Source: Chara braunii
Taxonomy: Eukaryota > Streptophyta > Charophyceae > Charales > Characeae
DNA length: 64,000 nt
Assembly (NCBI GenBank): GCA_003427395.1
Contig: BFEA01000011.1
Span: 1,949,361-2,013,360 of the forward strand
Direction: 5' to 3'
The notes under the pieces were generated by a model. That model was given only the letters and a program-made list of their open reading frames with translations, ran no database searches and was not told the origin of the DNA. Numbering within the stretch: position 1 is the first letter of the stretch; each line of letters begins with the position of its first letter. Made by a program: the position numbers and the translations under genes. Shown here in pieces: positions 1-10,764 of the stretch.

Positions 1-57
<57 letters not shown>

Positions 58-60
58 ACA
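1..60. repeat. (AC)n microsatellite at window edge
   Basis: Almost pure CA dinucleotide repeat with one interruption (CTCACACACA) near its end. It runs off the left edge, so its full length is unknown. Confidence 0.97.
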
Positions 61-205
61 TTCACCTGTTTTCCTTAAGGAGAGAGATGCGTCTGAAAAG
101 TTACCCCAGCTACATGTTCTTCAAAATAATGCGGGAAGTCTCTGCCAAGCACAACAGGGTCCTAGACAATTGGGCTGATATATTAAGGCTAGGTCTCAGT
201 CCCAT

Positions 206-405
206 TGGCCGGGACCGGATTTTTGCAGATAGGTACATTGAATAGGATGCATCTTGTTGTCTGAATCGTCGGCGGGGCCTGTTACATTTCTTGCGGTGAG
301 CCTATGCAAGGTTCAAAATGGGTCCTAGCTTAGAAGGTTGATCCTTCGAAATTAGGCCTGGTTCCTGGAACGGATCGGATTTTTTACAGATAGGTACACT
401 AAACA
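206..405. repeat. diverged ~40-bp direct duplication
   Basis: The text around 210-240 (CCGGATTTTTGCAGATAGGTACA) recurs at about 370-402 as CGGATTTTTTACAGATAGGTACA. The surrounding bases 61-755 show no convincing coding signal; short ORFs there have no recognisable domain. Confidence 0.5.
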
Positions 406-755
406 GTCCACTTCTCCCAGTCTCCCCTGTCGCACGTCTGTCAGTGTTTTCTTGTCTGTCTCGTTTCGCACAACCTCTCGCCACATCTTCTGGCCCACTA
501 CGATATCAGATTCCCCCGATATCCTGACTGATCTTCCAGTTTCCCTGCCCAAGATAAGGATCACGCTCCGACGGTAACGCCAACACCCAAATGAACCTTT
601 CTGTCCTTTACCATCGCAGCTGCAACATCCTCCTGGCGACGCGGCGACTTACTGTGAACATGAGCTCGCTTTACAGTATTCCCCTCTGCGGTTCTGTCTT
701 CCCGCCTTTTTCTGGTATCATTTTCTCCAGTTCCTATTTTTTCTGCTCGGCTTCT

Positions 756-1010
756 CAGCATCTGCACAGACATGAATTATCTCGCCTCCATGGTTCCCGC
801 TCTTAAGAAATTAGAACCATGACAAGACAGGCCAGCATGATGGCTTCTACGAACGTCAAAAAAATATTGTGAGTCAATTTTCTCGTCTTTTCAGCATCTG
901 CACCGACATGAATTTTCCCGCCTTCACGTCTCCCGCTTTTTAGCAATCAGAACTACGACAAGATGGCTTGGTATGATGGATTCTACGAACATCGAAACAA
1001 GTTGAGAAAT
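756..1010. repeat. 136-bp tandem duplication, two copies
   Basis: The segment beginning CAGCATCTGCAC at 756 repeats at 892 (period 136). Shared blocks are ACATGAATT, a TCCCGCT block, and GGCTTCTACGAACGTC versus GGATTCTACGAACATC. Copies differ by scattered substitutions and small indels, so the duplication is not recent. No gene is seen in it. Confidence 0.75.
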
Positions 1011-1202
1011 AGTATTTATATCACTAGAATAGTCGGCAAGAGCAAGCGCTTTCAGTCCCCTGATGATGGCTTCACTCTGGCAGTGAAGCCGAAACCGGTC
1101 AGGGCAACTGCCAGGAGTCCGTGTTATCCGATATTTTCAAAAGAAGGACTCATTTTTTTGCGCTATCTCATGCCGATCTTCTCTTTCAATCTTCCTCGTC
1201 TT

Positions 1203-1330
1203 GGTTCCTTTCTTCTTTCTTCTTCTTCTTCTTCTTCTTCTTCTTCTTCTTCTTCTTCTTTCTTTTTTCTTCTTCGTTTTCTCCTCCTCCTCTTCCCCCT
1301 CCTCTTCCTCTTTGTTTTTCATCAAATGCA
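1203..1330. repeat. (TTC)n and pyrimidine-rich low-complexity tract
   Basis: About 16 uninterrupted TTC triplets near 1215-1260, followed by C/T-rich sequence. ORFs across it on either strand are poly-Ser/Phe or Arg/Lys artefacts. Confidence 0.95.
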
Positions 1331-1574
1331 TCTGGAGATTACGGGCTTGATGAACCGATCTTCTCACGTGAAGTACCAGAATCCGACTCTTGGATATTGA
1401 CAGTCATAGTCGGGGTTTCACCCCTGACGTCATGAAGATCTAAGTGCTTCGCACTGGACTTCCTACCTTGACTTTTGTTAGCGCGTTAACCACTGTAATG
1501 CTCGCGGTTTGGTGGACACACACGCTATTTGTAGCTGTTCCAAGGACGGACTTCATCGGATCATTGGCAACATC

Positions 1575-1640
1575 AAGTACGACTTCATCTGCGCTCGCCT
1601 ACAAGTACAACTTCATCTCCGCTCACCTACAAGTACGCTG
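1575..1640. repeat. 28-bp direct repeat, about 2.3 copies
   Basis: AAGTACGACTTCATCTGCG at 1575 recurs at 1603 with two changes, and a third partial AAGTACGCTG follows. It lies immediately upstream of the CCHC pseudogene start at 1680. Confidence 0.75.
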
Positions 1641-1679
1641 ACGAGCGACGCAACCAACAAAGGGTGAACATTAGGCGAG

Positions 1680-2303
1680 ATGGGGGATCAATTCGTCCCT
1701 TATGGGGCTTGTTTTAACTGCGGTGCACATGGACATTGGGCTAGGAACTGCCCTCATCCACGTCGAAACGGAAATTTCGTTAGCGGTCGGCCAATTGCGG
1801 GTCCCGCTTATGGTGGACAGTCCAATTGAGGACAACCTCTCCTCCCTCCTCCCCCAACTTCTCTTTATGCTCCCTCTGCTCCTCCACTACCCCTCACGCC
1901 TTCGGCCACTCCCATCTCCAGTTCTCATCCTCCTTCCTCCTCTACCCCGCCTACCTCCTACCATCCCCCCTTACAAACTCAACTAAATAGCAACTCTCAG
2001 CCATCCTCTTCTTCAGAAACAGGAGCGACAACATCAAACGCTCTTGTCCCGTATCAGCCTAGGGACGTGGTCCCCTACCAAGGTTGGAACTCGTGGAACT
2101 CCCGACCGAGAGGCGCCGAGAGTGAGATGATGACCTTAATCAGAGAAATCGCCTACGACAACAGAGAGATGCGCGAAATGCGCAGACTGGAGAACGACCG
2201 AAGACTGCGTGAAGAACAAGAAAGGGCGGCAAGGGAGGCTGAAGCGAAGAAAGCCGAGGAAGAAGCCAAGAAGGAAGCAGAGAAGGAAGCAAGACAAACA
2301 TGA
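1680..2303 (+). pseudogene. CCHC zinc-knuckle / coiled-coil protein (gag-like), one in-frame stop
   Basis: Reading from the ATG at 1680 gives about 207 codons in one frame. A perfect CX2CX4HX4C zinc knuckle lies at residues 11-24 (CFNCGAHGHWARNC). It is followed by a Pro/Ser-rich linker (about 55-120) and a highly charged E/R/K-rich C-terminal coiled coil (about 145-206: MREMRRLENDRRLREE and similar) ending at TGA 2301-2303. A single TGA at 1827-1829 (codon 50) interrupts the frame; CGA to TGA would be one C-to-T change. CCHC knuckles bind single-stranded nucleic acid and are typical of retroelement Gag proteins and some plant RNA-binding proteins. No RT or protease follows in the next 3 kb. 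It may be a retroelement gag remnant, or a host gene whose first exon runs from here. The knuckle is secure, the function is inference. Confidence 0.7.
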
Positions 2304-2538
2304 TTGACGAAAGAATGAAGGAGATGGATTCGAAACGGGGATCACTTGCAGCAGAGAATACGACCGCATACGGCTCATGCTCCCCCCAAAGAAAAAAAAA
2401 ATCCTTTTTTTGATTTTTTGTTTCTTTTTTATTTCTGTTTCCTTTTTTCGTTCTTTTTTCTACTAAGTTTCGTGAGCACTACGTTTACACCCGTCCCTTT
2501 GAAGCCGCACAATACGCCGCCTTCCCAGGAAAAGACCC

Positions 2539-2691
2539 ATGGGCGCCAACCTGAAACTTCGGCTACCGGTGTACGAAATGGTCCGCTTACCCATCGACAC
2601 TTCCCTGTTGAGGCGCGACCTACTGAAGAAGGGAGCACACTACAGACTGACTAAGCGGGCCAACACACGCTATAGCACCTACTTAAGCTAG
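2539..2691 (+). CDS. small 50-aa ORF, protein-like, unrecognised
   Basis: The ATG at 2539 (context CCCATGG) opens a 50-codon frame ending at TAG 2689-2691. It is basic and non-repetitive (KLRLPVYEMVRLP, LLRRDLLKKGAHYRLTKR). It starts about 235 bases after the CCHC pseudogene stop, across a T-rich stretch (2396-2465), so it could be a later exon or a degraded downstream part of the same element. It is much shorter than a normal gene and I recognise no family. Confidence rests only on composition, which differs from the low-complexity surroundings. Confidence 0.3.
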   Translation: MGANLKLRLPVYEMVRLPIDTSLLRRDLLKKGAHYRLTKRANTRYSTYLS

Positions 2692-4061
2692 GGACGAACT
2701 GTCATTATTCACAAGGCATGTGTTGTAAGCTTGGGTGAATGCGTGGGCAGAACAAATAGCAACACACCTACTTCGAGTAGTTGTTACCGCGAGGATAGAG
2801 AAGGTGGTGGTGGAACAGTACCAACGAGTGGTGTACGGGGGATTTGTGTGATATCGGCCTGGGCGGGACTGCGGTGAAGCAGTGATCTCCTCCTGTTTTG
2901 TCAGAGCGACCTGCTAGCAACAATGGACTTCCTGGTGGATCCGGACTACATCCAGGAGCAGCCACAGACGGAGGACACGGTATACTTCTGACTGGGCGAC
3001 TCCATCGCCAAACTTCGCGTTTTCCGAGTATAGGCGGTCTTGCCCCCCTCCCTGGAGTTGAACGCCTCTCTCCTCCCCCCATCTATCTCGATCTCTGCGT
3101 CTATCCCCCTACGCCGCCCTCGCACTGCTTCGTCTTCCTCCTCCATCTCACCCCCTCCAATGCTGCCACGCATGGATAAGGAGAGAGAAGCGCGAGATGC
3201 ACATCCTTTTCGGCTGGCGGATGGAATACTTGGAAGATAGTTGTGTTTTGTTTTGCGGCCTTCCTAGCGCTGCTTGCTCTTCTAGCATTTCTCTTCTTCA
3301 TCTATTCCCTCCCTATACAACCCCCTCCAACACACACCCGAACTGATTATGTTTGCAGGTTACCCCTCTGATGAATTGCGTGGTGAGCGATGAAAAGCGC
3401 TTCAGGGACTGCCACCCCCTCCTGCACGTGTATAGTTTGACAGCAACTGGCTTGCACTTTTACGCTTTGGCTGAACTTCGATGTGCACTATGTCTTCCCA
3501 CCCCCCTACCTTCTTTGGGGAAACTTTGAAAAACTAGGAAGTGTTCTTGGTCTGACATCGCTATGACCCTCTCGGCGAGGATTGTGTTGTTGGGTGAAAG
3601 AATGATGACATGAGGGATGCATATCTTGTAAATTTCTTGACATAGGGTTTGAACATATTCAATCCAGAATGGCTATATTGTCCTATAATTAGTGTGTTGA
3701 TTGCCGCATTTTCGAACTGATTGTTTTTCTATTTTCCATTTTATCTTTTCTCCCCTTTCTCTCTTCCCCCCCCTTTTTTTTTTTTTACCTTTTTTTTGTG
3801 GAACTTCTGATGGAATGATCGAGCCCCCTTCATCTTAGGAGATGTGTGCATTTTCTTTGGAATAATGAGCGTGTGGTTTTATCCATGGATATACGCCATG
3901 AACCCTCATGTGATGTGTGATGTACTGGTGATGGCGACATCGCCGATCACCTCACAGGCGCATATACATGGGGCGCAATGTTTGCATCCCTGTTATAAAG
4001 GAGGGGATAGTGCTTCATCCATGCAATGGTTGTCAACCCCCCTCCCCTCTCTATTTTGTTG
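2692..4061. other. no supported gene
   Basis: The forward and reverse ORFs here are short and Pro/Ser- or Arg-rich with no motif. A pyrimidine-rich stretch runs from 3725 to 3800 with a T-run near 3772-3786. An ATG at about 2923 opens only 22 codons. I see no feature I can name. Confidence 0.5.
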
Positions 4062-4160
4062 AATGGATATATATACATATATATAGATCTATGTATATAT
4101 ATATATATACATATGAATATGTATGCATACATATGCATATATATGCATATACAGAAAAAT
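4062..4160. repeat. AT-rich dinucleotide tract (TATA/CATATG)
   Basis: Repeated ATATAT, ACATAT and GCATAT runs. This is simple-sequence DNA, and ORFs through it (poly-Tyr/Ile) are artefacts. Confidence 0.9.
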
Positions 4161-4744
4161 CTTTATCCTCGATATTCTTTGAGTATGTGAAATAATAGCC
4201 GCCAAACCTTTGTACACTGATTAGCCCGTTACCCTTCTGATTCCCTCTTACATGTCGTTTCGGTCGGGGGATCGTTTCGCCCGACGTATACATCCCATCA
4301 CAACATATGATTGGGGATGCGATCAACGCACATGGGAAATATAAACTAGGCATACGACAATATCAAACACACAATGAGCTTTGAAAAAAACAGAGCCAAA
4401 AAAAAATTGCTCTTGTTTGTCCTACCCATGACGGGGGGGCACCTGATCCTCGTGATTTACTACCGAAATTTGGAGATCGGGTACCTTGCACAGAGTGGTA
4501 TCTGCCTATCTGGGTGTCGTGTGGTATTGATTGCATGTCTTCTTTCCCCCTCCATCTATTTGAAATATTGTCGATGAAAGGGCCCTCTGTCCTCTTGGAA
4601 TTGCTGGATACTGTTTGGGACAGATATAGCATCACTTTATTGGATACATCGTGCCTTACTATCTGTGTTGTGCCGAGGAATTCCTCAGAGATTGGTGGTG
4701 TTAGATCTTGCGCCATGTACACGTCTGAATGACGTAACACATAC

Positions 4745-4868
4745 ATGACACACGCACACACTCTCACACACACACGCACGCATACACACACACAAACACA
4801 CACACACACACACGCACACACACACACACACGCACACACACACACACAAAGACACTCTCTCTCTTTCT

Positions 4869-4900
<32 letters not shown>

Positions 4901-4925
4901 CTCACATACACACGCACAAATATTC
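4745..4925. repeat. interrupted (AC)n microsatellite
   Basis: About 180 bases of CA repeats with CACGCA, CTCT and AAACAC interruptions. The long reverse-strand ORF through it is a Cys-Val repeat without meaning. Confidence 0.95.
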
Positions 4926-5218
4926 TCTTATCTATTGATGGGAAGCGCCACCTGCTAGAAACTGGGTCCAGCGTCTCATGAATATCATGAATAAAGCAAC
5001 AACCGGGACCCCCCCCACACACTCTCTTCGAGTTGTGTATAGCGAACATGACAAAACATACATACATACAACATAATCACTACCTTACCCTTCCTGATCC
5101 ACATCAACAAACGAACTACGGGCTGCGCACCCATGCCCTCACAGTAAGTCAATTCGCAGCGTGTCAGGGTTGTGTTTTCCCCCTCGAGACATTTCAACGT
5201 TAATCAAATTTTAACGTT

Positions 5219-5240
5219 GTCGGGACCGGTGGGTCCCGAA
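5219..5240. promoter_or_regulatory. terminal hairpin of family B
   Basis: TCGGGACC-GGTG-GGTCCCGA forms an 8-bp perfect stem with a 4-base loop, directly after the initial TG. B2 (39307) has a partly decayed right arm and B3 (47528) a G-to-T-type change in the left arm. The position at the element edge suggests an end-recognition or replication structure, which is inference. Confidence 0.5.
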
Positions 5241-5811
5241 TAGCATTCCGGTGCTTGAAAGTCGATATATAGCCAAGTTGTGCACGACATAGAAATCCGG
5301 AATAAGGAGATAAGAGAGAGAGAGAAGACAAAGGACTAGGACCGGCCCGCCGGGAGGAATGATGCCATGGGTTGAGAACCGCAGGGAGAAAGAACCGACA
5401 ACAGTAAGCAAGTAAGTGTCAGAACATGGGCATATAGGAGCATAGCATGAGGCCAGGAGGACCACTGAAATCTGGCATGACAAGGGTCAAGGGGCCATTA
5501 ACTTCGCAAAGGCGGCGCGACGAATGACAAGAGAATAGGGGAGCCAAGAGGTGGACGGCCCTGGTGGTCGTGAGACGCTAGAAAATAAGGGCCCAACATG
5601 GCGGCTGCCTTCGACAATTAACGAAAACCACGGTTAAGAAGCACCGCGGCCGGAGAAACCGGCGCGCTCAAGGCCCAAGAAAAGACAAGGGAAAAGGGTC
5701 ACCGTAGGGCCGTAGATGCCGAAAGAACATGAGACACCTTGAGGAAAGGCACTGGGGACCACATGAGACTAAGTAAAAATGATGGTAGCCGGGACAAAAT
5801 ATGAGGGGTCC

Positions 5812-6050
5812 ACCGCCGGGACAAAGTGTCGGGGACCACCGGCTTACAAAGTGTCGGGGACCGCTGGCGGGACAAAATGTCGGGGACCACCGACAGGACA
5901 AAGTGTCGAGGACCACCGACGGGACAAAGTGTCGAAAACCACCAGCGGAACGAAGTGTCGGGGACCACCGGCGGGACAAAGTGTCGGGGACCACCGGCGG
6001 GACAAAGTGTCGGGGACCACCGGCGGGGCGAAGTGTCGGGGACCAAAACA
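5812..6050. repeat. 26-bp GC-rich minisatellite in B1, about 9-10 copies
   Basis: The unit is GGGACAAAGTGTCGG followed by GGACCACCGGC. Homologous shorter arrays lie at 39895-40028 (B2) and 57875-57995 (B4). Because 26 is not a multiple of 3, all three frames on both strands stay open and give repeat 'proteins' (GTKCRGPPAGQ type). These are not evidence of a gene. Confidence 0.95.
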
Positions 6051-6974
6051 AGTGACGGGTACATGAGAAGGTCTCAAGAAGGATTGAGGAGCAACATGAG
6101 GAGAAATAATTACAACAAGGCACACCGTCAAGATATCGATCTTGACTGCCAAAAATATTAGCACCACTAGTGGTAACAAACGAAAATGCCAAAAGGAAAA
6201 AAAAAACAAAGAAACATGAAGTGGGAGGCATGAGAGCAATCCGAAAAATCTCGGATCAGCCTCCTTCAAGAAAATGGAGTCAAAAGACACTCCATGTAAA
6301 AAATAGGTCTCCCAGATAAAATTGGGGTAAGAGGGGCTACTGTTTGAGAGAAATAGAGGTAAAAGGAGACTCCCATGGGCATAAGGGAGCCATTATTGCA
6401 GTCTGAGATACAACGGACTGCACCATGGACATAGGGATGGCCAAAACTAAGAGGAAGGATCTAGAAAAGGGTCTTAACGGTCATTTGACATTTTTCATGC
6501 TAGAAAACGAAAGAAAAGGAAAGAAAAATGTGGAAGAATAAGACAAAAAGAGTCAGAGAGAGTGAGTGAGTTGGCCGTCACTAGGGACTGCCACAAGTAG
6601 GGACTGGCAGGTCCCTACTGTCTAAGAAAGGAGGAAAAAGAAAAGAAAAGAAAAAGGAAAAGAAAAGAAAAGAGAAAAAAACCTCAACGGTAAAAAACGG
6701 TCACTTGGGGAGATACATCCGTGACTAGATGCATTCTGGAACATGGCGGTTGCAAAGGAGCTTGATTTTCTCTTGATTTTGCAAAGAAAATGAAGAAAAA
6801 TCAAGGCCCCATGCAACCGAAATACAACGGATTACATGGGGGACGAGAAACACATGTTTTAGGTTGCATCCAAAGCCAAAATTGAGTCCGGATGCACTTG
6901 AAAGTTGACCCTTTTTTTTTTGCTTCAGTTATGGGCTAGTTATGGGACAATAGGGCTAAAAAATTAACCCCCAT

Positions 6975-7000
6975 TGCAGTCCGAGTTACAACGGACTGCA
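6975..7000. repeat. 26-base palindrome of the TGCAGTCCG family
   Basis: TGCAGTCCG-AGTTACAA-CGGACTGCA is a perfect 9-bp stem with an 8-base loop. The same design recurs at 6395-6422, 7135-7160, 7648-7668 and 8632-8660 in B1 and at equivalent places in B2 and B4. Confidence 0.85.
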
Positions 7001-8790
7001 TGGGGAAGGGAAAACACATGTTTTAGGTGCATCCGAGACTAATATTGAGCCCGGATGCACTTGAGAATTAAGCGCTTCATTTTCTTTCAATATGGGGTAA
7101 GTTATGGGGCTGTGGGACTAGGAAAATTACCGTAATTGCACTCCGAAAAATATCGGACTACATAAGGATGCCTGGGCTAAGAGAAAATGAGTCATGACAA
7201 ACCCAAAAATCTAGAAAAGAGTGATTTCGGCATGGGGCAAAAGAAGACGGTAAACGACAACTGTGAGATGAGATCTCGCGGCCAAGAATAATAGATACAC
7301 ATGGGGCACATAAGGAAAGGATATTGGAACCACAAAGGATAAGGAGGTCCTAAAATAAAAATGGAACATCATCCGGGACGTTGTCGGGAACTAAGTGGAC
7401 ACTCGTCCGCGGGACTACCAGCAGGACAAAAAAAATAGAACTAGTACGGGGAGAGTGGCAGAGACCTGAGTTGTCCCAAGGTAACCATGAGCCAATATGA
7501 GGAATGACCACATAAAGTAAACGACACCGTCGAGATCAAAATCTAGCCGGTGAAAAATGTTAGCACCACTAGTGCAAGCACAAGTGGGATCAAGTGGAAG
7601 AGCCGTGAGAGAAGACAAAACAAAATAATGATGGTGGAAGGGTTACCCAACAGTCCGAGGTATCTCGGACTAGCTAGGCATAAGAAAATATTGCCCCAAG
7701 GGGCTCAACATGAGAAAAAGGTTCTCAAAAAAAAATCGGAGCAAAGGGGGATCAAAATTAAGACAAACAGAGGCAAAATGAAGCTCCCGTGTGGGGACTT
7801 CATTATTGTATTCCGAGATATAACGACCAACTGTTGAATCTGAATCTGACCATAGATGAAGATCTATGGCTTAAAAAAGCTCAACAGCCACTTGACACTT
7901 ATCACATCATAAATAAAAGAAAAGAAAATAAAAAAGGGAAGAAAATGGAGAAAGAATGAAACAAAGGAGGAGAAAAGAGTAAGGAGAATTTGTCGGCCTA
8001 TTGGGACCTGCGCAGTAGGGACTGACACGTCCCAACTGTGACCTCATCCCTCCAAGATTCAAGGAGGGCAATCCGAAATGCAGAGATATATTCTTTGGGG
8101 CAATATCTTCATAAAATCTGAATTAAAAAAGACAAAATCAAAAGAAAATGCAAAGGGAAAATGACCGGTTAACTTTTGGGCCATGGATCTGGGATTCAAA
8201 TCCATGGAGAAGGGAATATGGCCGTTTTTTATGAGGCCTACCCAAACGGCCAACTCTGGAATGAGTTGGCAACCAAAAATGGAAAAAAGCAAAAGAGAGA
8301 AGAAAACAAAATTGTGCATTTGGCACAAAAAAGGGTCAGATGCACAAAAACTTGAAAAAGTGAGCTTAGGAGCTCAAATTTGAAGCAAGGACTGCTTGGG
8401 GGTGGCACAAAATATTGTTGGCCTTGGATCTCTGCCAGATCCAGGGCTGAAAAGGCACCGAGGCATGCGGAAATACCTCGGCCTACCAAAAACGAGGTAA
8501 AAGCTGAAAAAATCGAGAAAAAGACCCTCCATGTTTTTTTCTCTCAAGTGAGGCCGCCCCTTTGGCATTAGGACCCAAGGGGGCAACATTTTAAAAATGA
8601 AAAAGAGGCTGAAGGAGGCCAAGAGGCAATCCGAGTTGGTACCAACCACTCGGACTGCATGTAGTTGACCAAAATAAGGCTTGGGTACCTCCGGAAGGGC
8701 TTAGTGGTGAAATTTTGCCTTGGGGGTACCTCAGTTCACCTCAAAGCACATGGGGAGGCCCATGGGCTGGCCGAAGTGCTGGTTTCAGCC

Positions 8791-8800
8791 TACATAAACT
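8791..8800 (+). promoter_or_regulatory. possible TATA-like site in B1
   Basis: TACATAAACT in an otherwise GC-balanced stretch. The same position in B4 (60717-60726) reads TACATAAGCT. About 430 bases downstream both copies have a conserved AG/GTGAGT. The pairing suggests a transcript start and first exon, but TACATAA is a weak match to plant TATA boxes. Confidence 0.25.
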
Positions 8801-9226
8801 GAGGATTCAATCCGCCACACTCTCATTTGCATGAGGAGTGCCCATGCTGCCCAAGTGAGCTCATAAGAACACTTCCCTCAATGGAGAGAGGAGAGGGGAA
8901 CCCCTGCCAGTTTGAGAGTTTAGAGGAGACTGTGGACTAGTGGAGGGAGCTCTAGAGGTTAGTGGTAGTGAGGCTGGCTTAGGGAGGTGATCCGCCATAG
9001 CCTCCAGGCTGTGAGGAAGAGCGAGAGGCTAGAGGGAGTCTCATTAGCCCTCCTAGAGGGAGGACTCCATAGCCATAGGGGAAGGAGCTTGCAATAGCTT
9101 GGGAGAGGTTGAGGGAGGAAGGAAAAAAGAGCTTAAAGAAGGAGAAAGCCATAGCCAAGGAGACACATATGCGAAAAAGGGAGGAGCTTCATCAAGACTG
9201 GTGCTCCATGCCAAGATACTAAGGAG

Positions 9227-9232
9227 GTGAGT
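9227..9232 (+). promoter_or_regulatory. possible 5' splice site GTGAGT in B1
   Basis: AG/GTGAGT follows AAGATACTAAGG. The matching spot in B4 (61154-61159) is also AG/GTGAGT, and homology ends shortly after in both copies, where simple repeats begin, as exon-intron borders often do. There is no direct transcript evidence. Confidence 0.3.
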
Positions 9233-9249
9233 GAAAAGAAAAAGACTCT

Positions 9250-9378
9250 TATTCTTCTTCTTCTTCTTCTTCTTCTTCCTCCTCCTTTTCTTCTATTTCC
9301 TCTCCTTCTTCCTCTCCTTCTTCATCTTCTTCCTCTCCTCTTCCTTCTCCTACCTCCTCAATGATCTCTCACCTACAT

Positions 9379-9412
<34 letters not shown>

Positions 9413-9467
9413 CTTCTTTTTCTCCTTTTCGTTTTTCGAAACCTTCTTCTTCTTCTCTCTCTTTCTA

Positions 9468-9510
<43 letters not shown>

Positions 9511-9528
9511 CCCTTCTTCTTCCCCCCT

Positions 9529-9567
<39 letters not shown>

Positions 9568-9582
9568 CTATATATATATATA
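9250..9582. repeat. TTC, poly-T, TC and TA simple repeats
   Basis: Successive (TTC)n, T35-like, (TC)n, T30-like and (TA)5 tracts. The 124-aa Phe/Leu/Ser ORF spanning them is an artefact. B4 has an equivalent (TTC)-rich tract at 61171-61440. Confidence 0.97.
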
Positions 9583-9687
9583 GGAACCTCCAAAGCTTAG
9601 AGTAGATGGTATTAAGTTTTTCACCAGTAATGGTATCCCTAGAGGCTCGTCCTACATTTCCTTATGAATCAGCATTTTTCACCTAAG

Positions 9688-10760
9688 GATTTCATGCATT
9701 TGAGTGAGTTTCATTCACTCTTCTCTCCCTTTCTCTCCATTTCTTCACTTCGAACCAAATCGCACCTTTTGTTTGTGTTTTCTCTAGTATTTGGATGATG
9801 TTTCTTTCTTGTTTTTTCCTTTTCTTCACTCCCATGTGAAGTGTCAGTTCCCCCTTTTTAGATTTCATGCATTTGGGTGAGTTTCACTCACTTTTCTCTC
9901 CCTTTCTCTCCATTTCTTCACTTGAAAGCAAATCGCAACTCTTGTTGGTGTTTTCTCTAGTGTTTGAATGATGTTTCTCTCTTGTTTTGTCCTTTTCCTC
10001 ACTCCCATGTGAAGCGTCACTTCCCCCTTGTGATTTCATGCATTTGGGTGAGTTTCACTCACTCTTCTCTCCTTTTCTCTCCACTTCTTCACTTGGAAGC
10101 AAATCGCAACTCTTGTTTGTGTTTTCTCTAGTGTTTGGATGATGTTTCTCTCTTGTTTTGTCCTTTTCCTCACTCCTATATGAAGCGTCACTTCCCCCCT
10201 TGTGATTTCATGCATTTGGGTGAGTTTCACTCACAAGCGTGATTATCGGGTAATTGAAAATTCAGGAATGAAAATTTTGAAGTGAGAGTTTTCGGCAGTC
10301 TGAAAATCACGAATGGTCCTGAAGTGGTGAAAGGTCAGAAGACCCTAAAAACCACCTGTTTAGGCAGGCTGCATCCCAAAGTGGTGAAGGGTGTCCTTAA
10401 GTGGTAAAGTGAGAGTTTTGGGCAGTTTGAAAATCTTGAATGGTCCTGAAGTGGTGAAAGGTCTAAAGACTATGAAAACCACCCTTTACCATTTGAGGAC
10501 GTAGCCTGCCTAAACAGGTGGTTTTCAGGGTCTTCGGAGTTTTCACCAATTCAGGACCATTCAGGATTTTCAGACCTGAATGGTCCTGAAGTGGTGAAAG
10601 GTCCGACGACCCTGAAAACCACCTGTTTAGGCAGACTGCATCCTGAAGTGGTGAAGGGCGTCCCGATGTGCTGATGAAAAATACAACTGTTGTTAACCTT
10701 CTCTCGTTTCACTCACTTTTTTCTCCCTTTCTCTCCACTTCTTCACTTGGAAGCAAACGA
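9688..10760. repeat. 172-bp tandem repeat, about 3.3 copies, split by a transposon
   Basis: GATTTCATGCATTTG(G/A)GTGAG starts units at 9688, 9861, 10032 and 10204 (periods 173, 171, 172). The fourth unit is interrupted after GTTTCACT at 10231 by a 474-bp element and resumes at 10706. The three uninterrupted units serve as empty-site controls. Units contain CTCTCC runs and GTTTTCTCTAGTGTTTG-like text and have no coding potential. Confidence 0.9.
10232..10705 (+). mobile_element. small non-autonomous DNA transposon, copy 1 (474 bp)
   Basis: The element starts CACAAGCG, ends CTTCTCTC, and is bounded by a perfect 8-bp target-site duplication, GTTTCACT (10224-10231 and 10706-10713). Sister copies lie at 30416-30867, 41571-42204 (reverse) and 54160-54611. 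Inside are forward and inverted sub-blocks (GGTCCTGAAGTGGTGAAAGG, GAAAACCACCTGTTTAGGCA) that can fold back. It encodes no transposase. The ends share only a short imperfect inverted GGTTA core, so superfamily assignment is open; an 8-bp duplication fits hAT-like transposition best. Confidence 0.88.
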
Positions 10761-10764
10761 GTTT

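Larger units (their letters stand above)
5219..9236 (+). mobile_element. family B composite repeat, copy B1 (left-complete)
   Basis: The same ~4-kb sequence occurs, in the same order, at 39307-42772 (B2) and as 47528-47956 plus 57741-61160 (B3+B4). It opens with TGTCGGGACC and an 8-bp inverted repeat (TCGGGACC / GGTCCCGA, 4-base loop). It then carries the 26-bp minisatellite (5812-6050), at least nine short palindromes built on TCCGA/TCGGA, A-rich stretches, a TATA-like site (8791) and a conserved AG/GTGAGT at 9225-9232. I find no protease, RT or transposase. ORFs on both strands come from the minisatellite or from A/T-rich runs. The TG start and TGTCGGG motif resemble LTR termini, but I could not find a matching second LTR, so the class is open. 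The right boundary is set where homology with B4 gives way to simple repeats. Confidence 0.8.

Noticed and set aside
1137-1367. Arg/Lys-rich ORF, and similar poly-residue ORFs at 9231, 13505, 45288 and 61154
   Set aside because: Translations of microsatellites.
4363-5067. 234-aa minus-strand ORF
   Set aside because: Its core is a translated (AC)n microsatellite (Cys-Val repeats).
5779-6290. Several overlapping 90-190-aa ORFs on both strands in the 26-bp minisatellite
   Set aside because: All six frames are open because of the repeat; products are repeats of one peptide and are not conserved as a frame in B2 or B4.
10232-10705. Calling the small transposon a Helitron or SINE
   Set aside because: All four copies have 8-bp target duplications, which Helitrons lack, and no Pol III boxes or tail are present.
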